Assembly: GCF_019645855.1 (NCBI RefSeq)
Contig: NZ_CP080999.1
Location: 4,836,001-4,900,000 of the forward strand
Direction: 5' to 3'
Source: Mycobacterium malmoense
GTDB taxonomy: Bacteria > Actinomycetota > Actinomycetes > Mycobacteriales > Mycobacteriaceae
Length of the DNA: 64,000 bases
The stretch's first letter is position 1; the number at the start of each line of letters is the position of its first letter. Below are positions 27,625-36,205 of the stretch, piece after piece. A program made the translations under genes and the position numbers. Under the pieces are notes generated by a model. It ran no database searches and was not told the DNA's origin. It worked only from the letters and a program-made list of their open reading frames with translations.

Positions 27625-28764
27625 TCACCCCAGCATCCTCGCCGCAATTTGCTGTTGCCGCAACGCTATTCGCGCGCGCCACTGTTCATCGGAGATCTTG
27701 TTGTGCTCGAAGTATGGCAGCGCGGCCGGTATCGCGTCGAAGTCGACCAGCTCGACGGTGGGCCCGTCGGCCTCGGTGAGCTCCCGGGACACCCGCTGCC
27801 AGCGGAACTGCAAAAAGCCACGCCGATGCCCGAGCGTCTCGACCCAGTTAGTCACTCCGGGATTGCGGTCGGCGACGACGATGCGGACCTTGCCGTCCGG
27901 ATCCGCCTGAGCCTGAGTGTTGTTCAGCGAGGTCTGGTGGTTGATGTAGTCCAGCGAGATGTACCACAAGCTACCCAGCTGGAAGCCGAGGTAGGGGGCA
28001 TCGGAGACCGGCACGGTGATCACCAGCGCTTGATCTGGCCGCAGCTCGAAGTGCCCGACCGACGAGTACTGGGTGGCCAGGCCCCCGGGCGTCAGCCGGG
28101 GCGCGACCATGGTGTTGACCGGAATGTCGAGATAGAACCACTGCGGGAACTGCAGCCACGTCTTCACCCGGTTGACGAGTTGCTTACCCGCTGTGGCATA
28201 ACGCTTTTCGATGGTCTCGCGGTTCAGCGGAGGCGGCGCGGTGCCCGCGGTGTCCAGCCTGGAGATCGTCAGCGTGCCGCGCCGCGCCGACCAGTCGCCG
28301 TACACCTCGCGGATCACCAGTTGCCCGGGGCTCGTCGGCCGCACCCGCCACTCGAAGCTACCGTCCGCGGCGATCTCGAGTTCGCGATCGTCGAACGCGG
28401 CCTGGCTGGCCGGGACGTTGTCGTCGGTGTACTCGCCGCCGAGCAGCTGGAAACTCAGGTCGGTGGTGGTGCCACGCGTGCCGGTGACCACGTAGTCGCG
28501 GTCGGCGTGCACCCGGGTGCCGAAGTAGAGGGTGTCGGGGTTGTCCAGGCCCATCTTGGTGAACGGCCCGGTGCCCGACTGCAGGAACGGGTGGTCGCGC
28601 TCGTAGTCGAAGGCCAGGTGCATGCAGCCCGCGATGCAGCCGGCCAAATACTGCAGCCCTTCGAGCAGGTCGGCTTCGGTCTCGATGTGCGGTGCGGCCG
28701 CCACCAATGTCTCGGCCTCGGCGATCGCGTTGATGAGGGGTCCAGAAACGGGATGAGAGGGCAC
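27625..28764 (-). CDS. Conserved protein of Rv3531c type
   Basis: A 379-residue protein rich in beta-strand-like segments (YVVTGTRGTTTDLSFQLLGG, DGSFEWRVRP, DQALVITVPVSDAPYLGFQL). It resembles the DUF1214/DUF1254 group in general character, but I am not certain of the family. There are no membrane segments or signal peptide. It is the first gene of the unit continuing with an SDR and a sulfotransferase-like gene. An imperfect KstR operator lies 12 bp upstream, so a role in sterol use is likely. Confidence 0.8.
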   Translation of the reverse strand: MPSHPVSGPLINAIAEAETLVAAAPHIETEADLLEGLQYLAGCIAGCMHLAFDYERDHPFLQSGTGPFTKMGLDNPDTLYFGTRVHADRDYVVTGTRGTTTDLSFQLLGGEYTDDNVPASQAAFDDRELEIAADGSFEWRVRPTSPGQLVIREVYGDWSARRGTLTISRLDTAGTAPPPLNRETIEKRYATAGKQLVNRVKTWLQFPQWFYLDIPVNTMVAPRLTPGGLATQYSSVGHFELRPDQALVITVPVSDAPYLGFQLGSLWYISLDYINHQTSLNNTQAQADPDGKVRIVVADRNPGVTNWVETLGHRRGFLQFRWQRVSRELTEADGPTVELVDFDAIPAALPYFEHNKISDEQWRARIALRQQQIAARMLG

Positions 28765-28775
28765 GACCTCGACGC

Positions 28776-28789
28776 TAGAACGTGTTCCT
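28776..28789. promoter_or_regulatory. KstR-like operator before the Rv3531c-type operon
   Basis: TAGAACGTGTTCCT matches TnnAACnnGTTnnA except at the last base. It is 12 bp from the downstream start codon, the same geometry as the perfect sites. Confidence 0.68.
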
Positions 28790-28853
28790 ATTTTGCGTCA
28801 ATGGCGAACATCTCCGCGTGTCGTTTGGCGCGTCCAACGACGAGGCCCGATCA

Positions 28854-29177
28854 CTACGACGTGCACTTGTTGGCGAGGTCGATCAGATGCTGCCGCACGT
28901 CGGGATGCCGGTTGAGGTAGGCCAGCACGTCGTTGGAGCCGCCCTCCGCTTGCGACTTGGCGGCCAGCTCCTGCCTGACGTCGGGATGCTTGTCCAAGTA
29001 CGCCTGAACGGTTTGGGACGCCGATTGCCCCACGGTGGTATTGCACTGTTGCTGGGGATCGGCGCTGGCCACCGGCAACGCGATCACCATCGATGCGATG
29101 GCGCTCAGCAGACCACCGGCAAGCACGCCGGACAGTCCGCGCCGAAGACGGACGCCAGACTTGGAAGTCACGGTCAT
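28854..29177 (-). CDS. Hemophore-like secreted small protein
   Basis: A 107-residue exported protein. The signal peptide is about residues 1-39 (RLRRGLSGVLAGGLLSAIAS, cleavage near VASAD). The mature part has Cys45 and Cys105, suited to one disulfide, and a duplicated helix pattern (YLDKHPDVRQELAA and YLNRHPDVRQHLID). This matches the mycobacterial heme-binding family related to Rv0203. An AAGGAG ribosome-binding site precedes the ATG. It lies just downstream of a PPE62-type gene on the same strand, and the pair sits below an iron-box-like palindrome, so heme capture is the best guess. Confidence 0.78.
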   Translation of the reverse strand: MTVTSKSGVRLRRGLSGVLAGGLLSAIASMVIALPVASADPQQQCNTTVGQSASQTVQAYLDKHPDVRQELAAKSQAEGGSNDVLAYLNRHPDVRQHLIDLANKCTS

Positions 29178-29291
29178 TGGATTGCTCCTTCACACAGACG
29201 TCGCAATCAACACTACCGACGGCCGGGGTGCCGGAACGACCGTCGAAGCCCGGCACCTGGGGCTAAGCCGGCCCGGTCCCGGTATACGGCG

Positions 29292-30509
29292 TTACTTGGC
29301 CCGGGTTTCCGATTTCGACGTCTCCGGAGCTGCCGAAGGTTCTGTGGCCGGTGTTGCCAACGCCAGCCGCTCCCCCGGACCCCGAGTTTCGGCCGCCGAG
29401 GCTTCCGTTGCCGAAATCGCCGCCGCCGGCACCGCCGAAGCCGGCGTGGTGACAAGGGGTGTCGCCGCCGTCGGAGTCGTGGTTTCTTCGGCTTCCGGGG
29501 CTTCCGGGGCCTCCGGTGCCACCGTTTCGGCCGCGTCCGGGGAAGGCGTGGTTTCCGGTGCCGCGGGCGGAGTCGTCCGGGGGCCCGCCCGAGAAGTCGT
29601 TGTCGCCGACGTTCCCGTCGCCGCGGCCATCGTCATCGCGGCCATACCGCCCGCCCCCACGAAGCCTGGGTTTACGCCGCCGACATTTCCACCGCTTAGG
29701 TTGTTGCTGCCGGCAATGCCGGCGTTGCCGCCGACGACGTTGGTGGTGTCCACGTTTTCGCCGGCGGCGGTTGCAGTAGCCCCAGTGGTGCCAGTGGCTC
29801 CGCTCCCCACGTTGCCGCCGCCGTAGGCGCTGCCCACGTTGGCGCTGCCCACGTTGGCGCTGCCCTGATTACCGCCACCGGCGCTGCCGCTGCCGGCGCT
29901 CCCACTACCGGCGCTCCCACTACCGGCGCTCGCGCTCCCACTACCGTTGTTACCGCCGATGCCCCCGAGGCCGGGCAGGCTCGGCACGGCCGGCAAACCG
30001 GCCTGCCCCGACGTCAATTGCACGGCCGCCGCCGACGCCCCACCGTGATAGCCCACCATCGCGGCCACATCCTGCGCCCACATTTGCTCGTAGTAGGCCT
30101 CCGTGGCCGCAATCGCCGGCCAGTTTTGCCCAAACAGGTTCGACATGACCAACTGCACCAAGTCGTTGCGATTGGCCTCCACCGCCAACGGATGCACCGT
30201 CGCGGCCAGCGCGCTCTCAAACGCGCTGGCCACCGCCTGAGCTTGGGTGGCGGCCTCCTGAGCCTGAGATGCCGCCGCACTCAACCAGCCGGCATACGGA
30301 GCGGCCGCCGCCGCCATCGCCGCCGCCGCCGCACCCTGCCACGCCTGAGACGCCAACGTCGAGGTCACCGAGGCAAACGACTCTGCGGCAGACGACAGCT
30401 CCGAGGCGAGCCCATTCCACGCCACCGAAGCTTCCAGCATCGGGCCCGAGCCTGCGCCAGAAAACAACAGCTGAGAAATGATCTCGGGTGGCAACGTCAG
30501 GAAACTCAT
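29292..30509 (-). CDS. PPE-family protein (PPE62 position), frameshifted C-terminus
   Basis: A 405-codon frame with a typical PPE domain (Pro-Pro-Glu at 7-9, SVAWNGLASEL, AWQGAAAAAM) and an MPTR-like region (GSANVGSANVGSAYGGGNVG). After about residue 285 the frame becomes a Thr/Ala/Pro-rich stretch unlike any PPE. The neighbouring frame from the same point reads GDGNVGDNDFSGG and NPGQVTPYTGTGPA and ends at 29263, as a PPE should. The change of frame fits loss of one G in the five-G run at 29654-29658. Position and strand match PPE62 (Rv3533c), reported as needed for heme use in M. tuberculosis. Confidence 0.82.
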   Translation of the reverse strand: MSFLTLPPEIISQLLFSGAGSGPMLEASVAWNGLASELSSAAESFASVTSTLASQAWQGAAAAAMAAAAAPYAGWLSAAASQAQEAATQAQAVASAFESALAATVHPLAVEANRNDLVQLVMSNLFGQNWPAIAATEAYYEQMWAQDVAAMVGYHGGASAAAVQLTSGQAGLPAVPSLPGLGGIGGNNGSGSASAGSGSAGSGSAGSGSAGGGNQGSANVGSANVGSAYGGGNVGSGATGTTGATATAAGENVDTTNVVGGNAGIAGSNNLSGGNVGGVNPGFVGAGGMAAMTMAAATGTSATTTSRAGPRTTPPAAPETTPSPDAAETVAPEAPEAPEAEETTTPTAATPLVTTPASAVPAAAISATEASAAETRGPGERLALATPATEPSAAPETSKSETRAK

Positions 30510-30552
30510 CGGATCAGGCCCCCACCCTCAAAGACGATTCAAGGCGAAAACA

Positions 30553-30570
30553 CTTAGGTTAATACCTAAG
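30553..30570. promoter_or_regulatory. Iron-box-like palindrome upstream of the PPE gene
   Basis: CTTAGGT and ACCTAAG form a perfect 7-bp dyad around TAAT. TTAGGT half-sites are those of the IdeR/DtxR iron box, but the IdeR consensus is 19 bp, with three bases more between the halves. It is 43 bp before the PPE start. The rest of the space to hsaF (30510-30647) shows nothing else. Confidence 0.5.
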
Positions 30571-30647
30571 CCGGCGACCGTTGTCGCCTTGGGGGCCAGT
30601 TTCGGGCTAGCGGGCGGTCCCGACCGACGGGAAGCCGAACGGCGTTG

Positions 30648-31706
30648 TCAGTGCGTGACCGCGACGCCGCTGTCTTGCTCGCGTTTGATTTCCAGGGCGA
30701 TGTCGATGAGTTGGTCTTCCTGGCCGCCGATGAGCTTGCGCTGACCGGCGCGGTACAGCAACGCCGACGCCGGCACGTCGTAGCGTTCGGCCTGCCGGAC
30801 GGCGTGCTTGAGGAAGCTCGAGTAGACGCCGGAGTACCCCATGATCAGCGCGTTGCGGTCAAGCACGCATTCGGCCGGCATGGCCGGGCGCACGACATCC
30901 TCGGCGGCGTCGGCGATGTCGAAGAAGTCGATACCGGTCTTGACGCCGATCTTGTCGAACACCCCGATGAGGGCCTCGACCGGCGCGTTGCCCGCGCCGG
31001 CCCCGAACCGGCGGCAGGAGCCGTCGATCTGCTTGGCGCCGGCGCGCACGGCCTCGACGGAGTTCGCCACCCCCAGGCCAAGGTTTTCGTGGCCGTGAAA
31101 ACCCACCTGGGCGTCGTCGCCGAGTTCGGCCACCAGCGCCGCCACCCGGTCGCGCACCCCTTCGAGGACCAGCGCCCCGGCCGAGTCGACCACGTAGACG
31201 CACTGGCAACCGGCGTCGGCCATGATGCGCGCCTGCGCGGCCAGCTTCTCCGGCGGAATCGTGTGCGCCATCATCAAAAACCCGACGGTTTCCAGGCCCA
31301 GCTCGCGGGCCAGCCCGAAGTGCTGGATCGACACGTCGGCTTCCGTGCAGTGGGTGGCGATCCGGCAGATCGACCCGCCGTTGTCCTGCGCCTCCTTGAT
31401 GTCGTCTTTGGTGCCCACCCCGGGCAGCATCAGGAACGCGATCTTGGCCTCGTTGGCCGTCTCGGCGGCGAGCTTGATCAGTTCCTGCTCGGGCGTCTTG
31501 GAGAACCCGTAGTTGAAGCTCGACCCGCCCAGCCCGTCGCCGTGGGTTACCTCGATGACCGGGACACCCGCGGCGTCCAGCGCCGCGACGATGGCGCCGA
31601 CCTCGTCCTTGGTGAACTGGTGACGCTTGTGGTGCGACCCGTCCCGCAGGGACGTGTCGGTCATGCGGACGTCCCAGATGGGGTTGAAGAAGATATCGGT
31701 GCTCAT
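30648..31706 (-). CDS. hsaF: 4-hydroxy-2-oxoacid aldolase HsaF
   Basis: A 352-residue class II pyruvate aldolase of the DmpG/BphI family. The catalytic TDTSLRDGSH and the metal-binding VGFHGHENLGLG are intact, as is the C-terminal communication region toward the dehydrogenase. It cleaves 4-hydroxy-2-oxohexanoate, derived from ring A of cholesterol, into pyruvate and propanal. Propanal is passed to HsaG inside the complex. The start overlaps the hsaG stop by 4 bp. Confidence 0.96.
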   Translation of the reverse strand: MSTDIFFNPIWDVRMTDTSLRDGSHHKRHQFTKDEVGAIVAALDAAGVPVIEVTHGDGLGGSSFNYGFSKTPEQELIKLAAETANEAKIAFLMLPGVGTKDDIKEAQDNGGSICRIATHCTEADVSIQHFGLARELGLETVGFLMMAHTIPPEKLAAQARIMADAGCQCVYVVDSAGALVLEGVRDRVAALVAELGDDAQVGFHGHENLGLGVANSVEAVRAGAKQIDGSCRRFGAGAGNAPVEALIGVFDKIGVKTGIDFFDIADAAEDVVRPAMPAECVLDRNALIMGYSGVYSSFLKHAVRQAERYDVPASALLYRAGQRKLIGGQEDQLIDIALEIKREQDSGVAVTH

Positions 31707-32635
31707 CGCGTACCTCCTGCGACCAGCGTCGCATCCCTTTTACGGGCGATCTCCTCGCCGACCTTGGTGGCCGCCGCGGTCATGATGTCGAGGTTGCCCG
31801 CGTACGGCGGCAGGTAATCCCCGGCGCCCTCGACCTCGACGAACGTGGTGACCAGGGCTTGGCCGCCGGAGTTGATGGACGGCTCGTCGAACTGCGGCTC
31901 GTTGAGCAGCCGGTATCCGGGCACATAGGTCTGCACCTCGGCCACCACGTCGTGGATGGATTTGGCGATCGCCTCGCGGTCGGCGTCCTCGGGGATGGCG
32001 CAGAAAATGGTGTCGCGCATGATCATCGGCGGATCGGCCGGGTTCAAGATGATGATCGCCTTGCCGCGTTTTGCACCGCCGATGGTTTCGACGCCCTTGC
32101 TGGTGGTCTTGGTGAATTCGTCGATATTGGCCCTGGTGCCCGGGCCGGCCGAGACTGACGCGACCGAGGCGACAATTTCGGCGTAGGGCACTTCCACTAC
32201 CCGCGAAACCGCATACACGATCGGAATGGTCGCCTGGCCCCCGCAGGTGATCATGTTGACGTTCGGCGCGTCCAGGTGCTCGCGCAGGTTCGCCGGCGGG
32301 ATCACCGCGGGGCCGACGGCGGCCGGCGTCAGGTCGATGGCCCGGATCCCCGCGGCCGCGTACTTGGGTGCCGCGTCCCGGTGCACGTAGGCGCTGGTCG
32401 CCTCGAACACCAGGTCGGGTTTCTCGGGCTGCGCCAGCAGCCAGTCGACCCCTTCGTGGGTGGTCTCCAGGCCCAGCCTGCGGGCCCGCGCCAGGCCCTC
32501 GCTTTGCGGGTCGATCCCCACCATCCAGCGAGGTTCCAGCCAGTCCGATCGCAGCAGTTTGTAGAGCAGGTCGGTGCTGATGTTTCCCGACCCGACAATG
32601 GCCACTTTCAAGGCCACACTCGCCTTAGACGGCAT
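31703..32635 (-). CDS. hsaG: CoA-acylating propanal dehydrogenase HsaG
   Basis: A 310-residue acylating aldehyde dehydrogenase of the DmpF/BphJ family. The Rossmann start is VAIVGSGNISTDLLYKLL, and the nucleophilic cysteine lies in NMITCGGQATIPIVYA. It turns propanal from HsaF into propionyl-CoA with NAD. The ATG at 32635 has AAAGGAG upstream. It is the middle gene of hsaE-hsaG-hsaF. Confidence 0.96.
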   Translation of the reverse strand: MPSKASVALKVAIVGSGNISTDLLYKLLRSDWLEPRWMVGIDPQSEGLARARRLGLETTHEGVDWLLAQPEKPDLVFEATSAYVHRDAAPKYAAAGIRAIDLTPAAVGPAVIPPANLREHLDAPNVNMITCGGQATIPIVYAVSRVVEVPYAEIVASVASVSAGPGTRANIDEFTKTTSKGVETIGGAKRGKAIIILNPADPPMIMRDTIFCAIPEDADREAIAKSIHDVVAEVQTYVPGYRLLNEPQFDEPSINSGGQALVTTFVEVEGAGDYLPPYAGNLDIMTAAATKVGEEIARKRDATLVAGGTR

Positions 32636-32691
32636 GATGCTCCTTTTTCGAAGCGCCTGGAATTTGGACCAATTCCAAAACTAATCCGACA

Positions 32692-33477
32692 CTATTCAAA
32701 CGACAACCGAACGGAACCCAGCCCCGTGAAGTCGGCGACGAACTGGTCACCGGCGTGGGCGTCGATCGCCCGCGTGCACGATCCGGGTAGCACGACGTCA
32801 CCCTTGCGGAGCCGCACCCCGAAGCTTTCCACCTTGCGGGCCAGCCAGGCCACCGCGGTGACCGGATTGCCCAGCACCGCATCGCTGCGGCCCTCGGCGA
32901 CCACCTCGCCGTTGCGGGTCAGCACCGCGTCGATCGCCTTCACGTCGATGTCGGCGGGCGACACCCGGGCCTCACCCAGCACGAAGCCCGCCGAAGAGGC
33001 GTTGTCGGCGATGGTGTCGCACAGCGCGATCTTCCAGTCGGTGATCCTGGTGTCGATCAGCTCGATCGCGGGGACCAGGGCCTCCGTGGCCGCCAGCACG
33101 TCGTCCTCGGTGCAGCCGGCCCCCGGCAGGTCCGCGGCCAGGATGAAACCCACCTCGACCTCGACCCGCGGATACAGGTAGCGGCTCGCCTTGACCGGGG
33201 TGTCTTCGAACACCTGCATCTCGTCGAGCAGATGCCCGTAGTCCGGCTCGTCGACCCCCATCATCTGCTGCATCGCCAGCGACGACAGCCCCACCTTGTG
33301 CCCCAGCACGCGGGCTCCTTCGGCGACCCGCTGGCGGATGTTGATCAGCTGGATCTCGTAGGCGTCGACCACGTCGATCTCGGGGTGGGCGGCGGTCAGC
33401 GGAGAGATCGGCTCGCGGCTGCGCTCGGCCTGCGCCAGGTCGGCCGCCAGCTCGTCGCGGATCGCAACACTGAGCAT
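32692..33477 (-). CDS. hsaE: 2-hydroxypentadienoate-type hydratase HsaE
   Basis: A 261-residue member of the 2-keto-4-pentenoate hydratase family (GHKVGLSSLAMQQMMGVDEP, ETD-like VEVEVGFILAADLPG). It hydrates 2-hydroxyhexa-2,4-dienoate from ring A to 4-hydroxy-2-oxohexanoate for HsaF. The open frame runs to 33639 into kstD, but the ATG at 33477 gives the conserved MLSVAIRDELAADLAQAE. It is the first gene of the operon, divergent from kstD, with the KstR site at 33547 between. Confidence 0.94.
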   Translation of the reverse strand: MLSVAIRDELAADLAQAERSREPISPLTAAHPEIDVVDAYEIQLINIRQRVAEGARVLGHKVGLSSLAMQQMMGVDEPDYGHLLDEMQVFEDTPVKASRYLYPRVEVEVGFILAADLPGAGCTEDDVLAATEALVPAIELIDTRITDWKIALCDTIADNASSAGFVLGEARVSPADIDVKAIDAVLTRNGEVVAEGRSDAVLGNPVTAVAWLARKVESFGVRLRKGDVVLPGSCTRAIDAHAGDQFVADFTGLGSVRLSFE

Positions 33478-33546
33478 TTCCCGGAAGTCCCCTCGTCCTG
33501 AAGTTATCGGTTTGACCGGGCCGGTAGCGCCCAACCCGGGCAATTC

Positions 33547-33560
33547 TATAACGTGTTCTA
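33547..33560. promoter_or_regulatory. KstR operator between hsaE and kstD
   Basis: TATAACGTGTTCTA is a full match to TnnAACnnGTTnnA. It ends one base before the kstD ATG. Confidence 0.88.
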
Positions 33561-33561
33561 C

Positions 33562-35256
33562 ATGACAGCGCAGGAGTACGACGTCGTCGTGGTCGGCAGC
33601 GGCGGGGCCGGCATGGTGGCCGCCTTGGCCGCCGCACACCGGGGTCTATCGACAGTAGTCATCGAGAAGGCTCCGCATTACGGCGGCTCCACCGCACGGT
33701 CAGGCGGCGGCGTCTGGATTCCCAACAACGAGGTGCTCAAGCGCGACGGCGTGCGAGACACCCCCGAGGCGGCCCGCACCTATCTGCACGACATCATCGG
33801 CGGCTTTTCGGTCAGCAAGGTCGAGCCGGAGCGCATCGACGCCTACCTCGAGCGCGGAACGGAGATGCTGTCGTTCGTGCTCAAGCACACGCCGTTGAAG
33901 ATGTGCTGGGTGCCGGGCTACTCCGACTACTATCCGGAGGCCCCGGGCGGCCGCGCGGGTGGCCGGTCGATCGAGCCCAGGCCGTTCAACGCCCACAAGC
34001 TCGGCGCCGATGAGGCCGGGCTGGAACCGGCATACGGCAAGGTGCCGCTCAATGTGGTGGTGATGCAACAGGATTACGTGCGGCTCAACCAGCTGAAGCG
34101 GCACCCGCGGGGTGTGCTGCGCAGCCTGAAGGTGGGCGCGCGCACGATGTGGGCCAAAGCGACCGGAAAGAATCTGGTCGGCATGGGCCGCGCTTTGATC
34201 GGGCCGCTGCGGATCGGGCTGCAGCGGGCCGGCGTTCCGGTGGTACTCAACACCGCGCTCACCGACCTGTACGTCGAGGACGGCGCGGTGCGCGGGGTTT
34301 ACGTCCGCGACGCCACTGAGTCGGAATCGGCGGAGCCGCAACTGATCCGGGCCCGACGCGGCGTCATCCTGGCCAGCGGTGGTTTCGAGCACAACGAACA
34401 GATGCGGGTCAAGTACCAGCGGGCGCCGATCACCACCGAGTGGACCGTCGGCGCCAAGGCCAACACGGGCGACGGCATCGTCGCCGGCGAAAAGCTCGGC
34501 GCCGCACTGGATCTAATGGAGGACGCCTGGTGGGGCCCGACGGTGCCGTTGGTGGGTGCGCCGTGGTTCGCGTTGTCGGAGCGCAACTCGCCGGGGTCGA
34601 TCATCGTCAACATGTCGGGCAAGCGGTTCATGAACGAATCGATGCCCTACGTCGAAGCGTGTCACCACATGTACGGCGGCGAATACGGCCAGGGGCCAGG
34701 GCCGGGCGAGAACATTCCCGCGTGGCTGGTGTTCGACCAGCGGTACCGCGACCGCTACATCTTCGCGGGATTAAACCCCGGACAACGCATTCCGCGTAAG
34801 TGGCTGGATTCCGGCGTGATCATCCAGGCCGGCACGCTTGAGGAGCTGGCCGACAAGGCCGACCTGCCGGTGGCCGAGTTCACCGCGACCGTTAAGCGTT
34901 TCAACGGGTTTGCGCGGTCGGGCGTCGACGAGGACTACCACCGCGGGGAAAGCGCCTACGACCGCTACTACGGCGACCCGACCAACAAGCCGAACCCGAA
35001 CCTCGGCGAGATCAGCCACCCGCCCTATTACGCCGCCAAGATGGTGCCGGGGGATCTGGGTACCAAGGGCGGCATCCGCACCGATGTCCACGGCCGTGCG
35101 CTGCGCGACGACGGCACGATCATCGAAGGCCTTTACGCGGCGGGCAATGTCAGCGCCCCGGTGATGGGGCACACCTATCCCGGCCCCGGCGGCACGATCG
35201 GGCCGGCGATGACGTTCGGCTACCTCGCCGCCCTGCACATCGCGGGAGAACGCTAA
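33562..35256 (+). CDS. kstD: 3-ketosteroid delta1-dehydrogenase KstD
   Basis: A 564-residue flavoprotein nearly identical in motif order to M. tuberculosis KstD. FAD binding is VVVVGSGGAGMVAALAAAHR and GGSTARSGGGVWIPNNEVL. The C-terminal GHTYPGPGGTIGPAMTFGY contains the tyrosine and glycine that hold the 3-keto group. It introduces the C1-C2 double bond, which with KshA leads to ring B opening. A GTG at 33553 is in frame, but ATG 33562 fits the known N-terminus (MTAQEYDVVVVG). The start abuts the KstR operator, so the mRNA is probably leaderless. Confidence 0.96.
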   Translation: MTAQEYDVVVVGSGGAGMVAALAAAHRGLSTVVIEKAPHYGGSTARSGGGVWIPNNEVLKRDGVRDTPEAARTYLHDIIGGFSVSKVEPERIDAYLERGTEMLSFVLKHTPLKMCWVPGYSDYYPEAPGGRAGGRSIEPRPFNAHKLGADEAGLEPAYGKVPLNVVVMQQDYVRLNQLKRHPRGVLRSLKVGARTMWAKATGKNLVGMGRALIGPLRIGLQRAGVPVVLNTALTDLYVEDGAVRGVYVRDATESESAEPQLIRARRGVILASGGFEHNEQMRVKYQRAPITTEWTVGAKANTGDGIVAGEKLGAALDLMEDAWWGPTVPLVGAPWFALSERNSPGSIIVNMSGKRFMNESMPYVEACHHMYGGEYGQGPGPGENIPAWLVFDQRYRDRYIFAGLNPGQRIPRKWLDSGVIIQAGTLEELADKADLPVAEFTATVKRFNGFARSGVDEDYHRGESAYDRYYGDPTNKPNPNLGEISHPPYYAAKMVPGDLGTKGGIRTDVHGRALRDDGTIIEGLYAAGNVSAPVMGHTYPGPGGTIGPAMTFGYLAALHIAGER

Positions 35257-35258
35257 CC

Positions 35259-36131
35259 ATGCCGATCGACGTAGAAGTCGCGCTGGCCGCCGAGCTGGAT
35301 CCGATCGAATTCTCTTGGACCAGCAGCGATGTGCAGCTTTATCACCTGGGGCTTGGCGCCGGCGCGGATCCGATGGATCCGCGCGAGCTGCGCTACCTGG
35401 TCGACGACACGCCCCAGGTGCTTCCGACGTTCGGCAACGTCGCCGCCACCTTCCACATGACCAAACCGCCGGCGGTGCAATTTCCCGGCATCGACATCGA
35501 GCTGAGCAAGGTGCTGCACGCCAGCGAGCGGGTCGAGGTGCCCGGGCCGCTGCCGCCGTCGGGCTCCGCCCGGGCTGTCACCCGGTTCACCGACATCTGG
35601 GACAAGGGCAAGGCCGCCGTCATCTGGAGCGAGACGACGGTGACCACGCCCGACGGCACCCCGCTGTGGACGCAGAAGCGGTCGATCTTCGCCCGCGGCG
35701 AAGGCGGTTTCGGCGGGTCCCGCGGGCCGTCCACGTCGGACACTGCGCCGGACCGGGCGCCCGATTTGGAAGTCGAAGTGCCGATACTGCCGCAGCAGGC
35801 GCTGCTCTACCGGCTCTGCGGTGACCGTAACCCGCTGCATTCCGATCCCGAATTCGCCGCCGCCGCAGGCTTTCCCAAGCCCATCCTGCATGGCCTGTGC
35901 ACCTACGGCATGACCTGTAAGGCGATCACCGACGCGCTGCTGGACGGCGACGCCGGGGCGGTCGCCGCCTACGGCGCACGCTTCGCCGGCGTGGCCTTTC
36001 CCGGCGAAACGCTCAAGGTCGGCATCTGGAAGGACTCGACGTCTTCCCAAGGCCGGTTCTTGGCCAGCGTTGTCGCGCCTTCGCGCGACAACGCTGTGGT
36101 GCTCGGCGGCGTCGAGCTCGTCCCGGCCTAG
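35259..36131 (+). CDS. MaoC-like enoyl-CoA hydratase ChsH3 (Rv3538)
   Basis: A 290-residue double-hotdog hydratase. The N-terminal hotdog carries no catalytic motif, and the C-terminal one has the hydratase-2 signature YRLCGDRNPLHSDPEFAAAAGF. The M. tuberculosis protein (ChsH3, also called Hsd4B) hydrates a sterol side-chain enoyl-CoA; Hsd4A/ChsB1 then oxidises the product. It starts 2 bp after the kstD stop, so the two form one operon. Palindromic repeats begin 22 bp after its stop. Confidence 0.93.
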   Translation: MPIDVEVALAAELDPIEFSWTSSDVQLYHLGLGAGADPMDPRELRYLVDDTPQVLPTFGNVAATFHMTKPPAVQFPGIDIELSKVLHASERVEVPGPLPPSGSARAVTRFTDIWDKGKAAVIWSETTVTTPDGTPLWTQKRSIFARGEGGFGGSRGPSTSDTAPDRAPDLEVEVPILPQQALLYRLCGDRNPLHSDPEFAAAAGFPKPILHGLCTYGMTCKAITDALLDGDAGAVAAYGARFAGVAFPGETLKVGIWKDSTSSQGRFLASVVAPSRDNAVVLGGVELVPA

Positions 36132-36153
36132 GGGGTCTCGCCTCTTTGCGCCG

Positions 36154-36205
36154 AGCGTCACGCTAGCGTGACGCTGGCTCGCGGGCGCCACGCTAGCGTG
36201 ACGCT
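36154..36205. repeat. Two 22-bp palindromes, 30-bp period
   Basis: Unit 1 (36154-36175) is a perfect 22-bp palindrome with half AGCGTCACGCT. Unit 2 (36184-36205) differs at two positions on one side. The start spacing is 30 bp, as at 4350. The stop of the DUF559-like gene lies within unit 2. It sits between convergent genes. Confidence 0.85.

Noticed and set aside
29035..29826. 263-codon + strand frame opposite the PPE gene
   Set aside because: Repetitive Ala/Val/Thr/Pro sequence is the mirror of the PPE repeats; no start signal.
30553..30570. True IdeR box
   Set aside because: Half-sites fit, but the spacing is three bases shorter than the 19-bp consensus, so it is reported only as iron-box-like.
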